64,000 nucleotides of DNA from Eonycteris spelaea. Taxonomy: Eukaryota > Chordata > Mammalia > Chiroptera > Pteropodidae. Below, piece by piece: positions 62,549 through 64,000 of the stretch. Numbering within the stretch: position 1 is the stretch's first letter; every line of letters begins with the position of its first letter. The stretch is from positions 3,844,001 through 3,908,000 of the forward strand of contig PUFA01000105.1 of the NCBI GenBank assembly GCA_003508835.1. The letters are read 5' to 3'. Under the pieces are notes generated by a model that was given only the letters and a program-made list of their open reading frames with translations, was not told where the DNA came from and searched no databases. The translations under genes were made by a program, and so were the position numbers.

Positions 62549-62582
62549 ATAATGATGTATACTATTGGTGATACATCATTAT
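62549..62582. other. Perfect 12-bp inverted repeat hairpin
   Basis: 'ataatgatgtat' and 'atacatcattat' are exact reverse complements separated by a 10-nt loop. Neither a T-run terminator nor a transposon end is evident. It may be a chance AT-rich palindrome. Confidence 0.6.
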
Positions 62583-62919
62583 AGTATGACAAGTGCAAGT
62601 ATTGTAGATTTTTGGGCTTGTAAACATCTAATAAAGAATGTGTATTTCTTTTCACCAAATTAATTTAGAACCGTATGAGAGAGCTATTCAGGATTTAATT
62701 AAGATCCAAACTTTATTATTAATCAAGCTAACTGAGGAGTATGATTTTATGTATTGTAAGAAGAGAATTTGCTACTACTTATCTCTGATTGCAGCTTAGA
62801 AACCAACCTACTTAAGGGCACAGAAAAATTATAGGACTTCCGTGCATCTTGTGGTCAGGCAGCTAGCTCCTAGAGACTAAATGACTGAACAATGCTTTCT
62901 CACTGTTTTCCAAATTTAC

Positions 62920-63472
62920 TGTATTAGATTCCTATTGCTATGTAAAAGCACCACATATTTAGCAGTTTTAAAACAAAACTTATGCATTATCACACATGTA
63001 GATCAGAAGTCTAGGCATGGTTATTATGGGTCTTATCCTCAGGCTTTCACATCTGTAATGTTGATGTTGGCCAGGACTGAGGCTCAAGTTTCTCATCCCA
63101 GCTCGTATAACCATTGGCCAAGTTCATTTTCTTGCCACTGTGGAATACATGGCAGCTTTCTTATTCAAGACCAGGTGGATAATCTCTGTTATAGCAACAA
63201 AAGACTAAACAGTCTTTTAAGGACTCTCCTGATAAAGTCACGCCCACTCAGAATAATCTTCCTTTTGATTGACTCAAAGTTAAACTGATTAGAACTTTAC
63301 ATACATCCGCAAAATGCTTTCATCTTTACCATGTAAAGTAATATCATCATGAGGGAATACCATCATATTCATATTCACAGATTCTTCCTACAAACAAGGG
63401 GGAGAGAGTATAAAGTGTGTTAACACTAGAGGGTGGAAATTTTGGGGGTCATCTAAGAATTCTTCCTACCAC
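62920..63472 (-). repeat. MLT1-like ERVL-MaLR solo LTR, 5-bp target duplication
   Basis: Reverse complement of an MLT1-type LTR: 'tgtattagattcctattgct', 'accacatatttagcagtttt', 'gatcagaagtctaggca', 'ttggccaagttcattttctt', 'gtcatctaagaattcttcct' and 'accac'. It is flanked by the identical 5-bp 'tttac' at 62915-62919 and 63473-63477. About 553 bp, longer than the related copy at 56.6 kb. The 135-codon open frame at 62881-63288 lies mostly in this LTR and is not a gene. Confidence 0.8.
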
Positions 63473-63477
63473 TTTAC

Positions 63478-64000
63478 CAAACATAAAATTCACCCTTTCC
63501 TTTAAACAGTTAATATGGGATAGAGAGAAAGGTTGAGTTTACCCTAATTTTTTTTTCCATAAAAAACTACAGGCTAAGAGAAAGATAGTATCCAGTGAGG
63601 ATCTTTGTTTTATTTTAAACATTTATCGAGTCAAATTTCCCTAGTAAAAACATATTGCAATAGTATTCAATACATATTCCAAATTTCTCTAATTAGTACT
63701 TGAATTCAAGAAAGATATGACTCATCATGCTTTAAAACTGTCATATGCCTATACTGTAGATTGAATATGGTTTGAGCTAATGATATATAAGAGTTTAAAA
63801 TTTTGGAAGAAATGACACTAAAGCATCGTGCTTCGCTTTTGGTGTTTCAAATTCCTGTTCTCTGGTGTTATTACCTACCTCTTCATTTGTTTTGTTTTGT
63901 TTGTTTGTTTGGCTTTTTTTTTTTTTTTTTGCATCTCTCCCTCTACTTCATTAAAAATATTAAACATAAATATTGTAAAATTCTTGTCTGAAAATTCCAA
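63478..64000. other. Unassigned end of window
   Basis: AT-rich. A 'ttttgttttgtttgtttgtt' run leads into a T-run at about 63912-63930, which could be the reversed tail of an antisense retroposon whose body lies outside or is unrecognisable. A 62-codon open frame across it is an artefact. Confidence 0.4.

Noticed and set aside
62881..63288. 135-codon open frame, the longest in the window
   Set aside because: Most of it lies inside an antisense MLT1-like LTR with target duplications; no domain or splice structure.
1..64000. An undescribed multi-gene system (defence, biosynthetic or similar)
   Set aside because: No intact coding sequences, operon-like spacing or clustered domains; the window is a mammalian intergenic or intronic region dominated by dead transposons.

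Overview
This window looks like a gene-poor, AT-rich piece of a placental mammal genome. The evidence is the density of decayed LINE-1, LINE-2, MIR, hAT-type MER5 and ERVL-MaLR-like LTR copies, the scarcity of CpG, the microsatellites, and the lack of any long open reading frame (the longest is about 135 codons, and the longest ones sit inside repeats or simple-sequence tracts). Two antisense LINE-1 3' ends (about 13.05-13.33 kb and 17.68-17.87 kb) carry a 'GACATTGGTTAA' type 3' UTR that I associate with bats and related Laurasiatheria. No primate Alu, rodent B1/B2, carnivore SINEC or ruminant Bov-tA element is visible. A bat is my best guess, at low to moderate confidence. I find no supportable protein-coding gene, tRNA, rRNA or CRISPR array.

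Layout. 0-8 kb: mostly unassigned AT-rich sequence with an L2 relic, a LINE-1 3' end (4.05-4.85 kb), a MIR (6.2 kb) and an unnamed ancient repeat (6.9-7.3 kb). 8-9.2 kb: two exon-like blocks flanked by good splice consensus but with broken reading frames. 8.6 and 12.3 kb: two copies of one dispersed, unnamed repeat. 11-18 kb: AT-rich tracts, a 72-bp and a 51-bp tandem duplication, LINE-1 pieces and two MER5 copies. 18-20.8 kb: a TG microsatellite followed by repeat-poor sequence. 20.9-22.1 kb: antisense LINE-1 with an internal deletion. 22-30 kb: mostly unassigned, with one MIR, a CATA microsatellite and a 48-nt microRNA-like hairpin at 26.24 kb. 30.1-31.7 kb: decayed LINE-1 ORF2. 31.9-32.6 kb: a DNA-transposon-type relic and a 200-bp polypyrimidine tract. 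35-41 kb: MIR, LINE-1 pieces, an LTR-like segment, a class I ERV-type LTR (39.2-39.7 kb) and a MER5. 42.2-43.8 and 50.4-51.4 kb: antisense LINE-1 5' regions. 45.8-46.3 kb: L2. 47.5-52.4 kb: three MIRs. 54.3-58.3 kb: the clearest structure, an old L2 interrupted by a 5'-truncated LINE-1 (10-bp target duplication) and by an MLT1-like LTR (5-bp target duplication), followed by a LINE-1 ORF2 relic. 59.9-60.4 and 62.9-63.5 kb: two more LTRs, the second with a 5-bp target duplication.

Nothing here forms a pathway or operon. The window reads as a layered record of transposition. The parts that might be functional are the repeat-poor stretches (about 18.5-20.8, 52.4-54.3 and 62.1-62.4 kb), the exon-like blocks at 8.1-9.1 kb and the hairpins; each would need cross-species comparison or RNA data. 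I saw no convincing undescribed biological system. Repeat names come from memory of consensus sequences, not from a database search.
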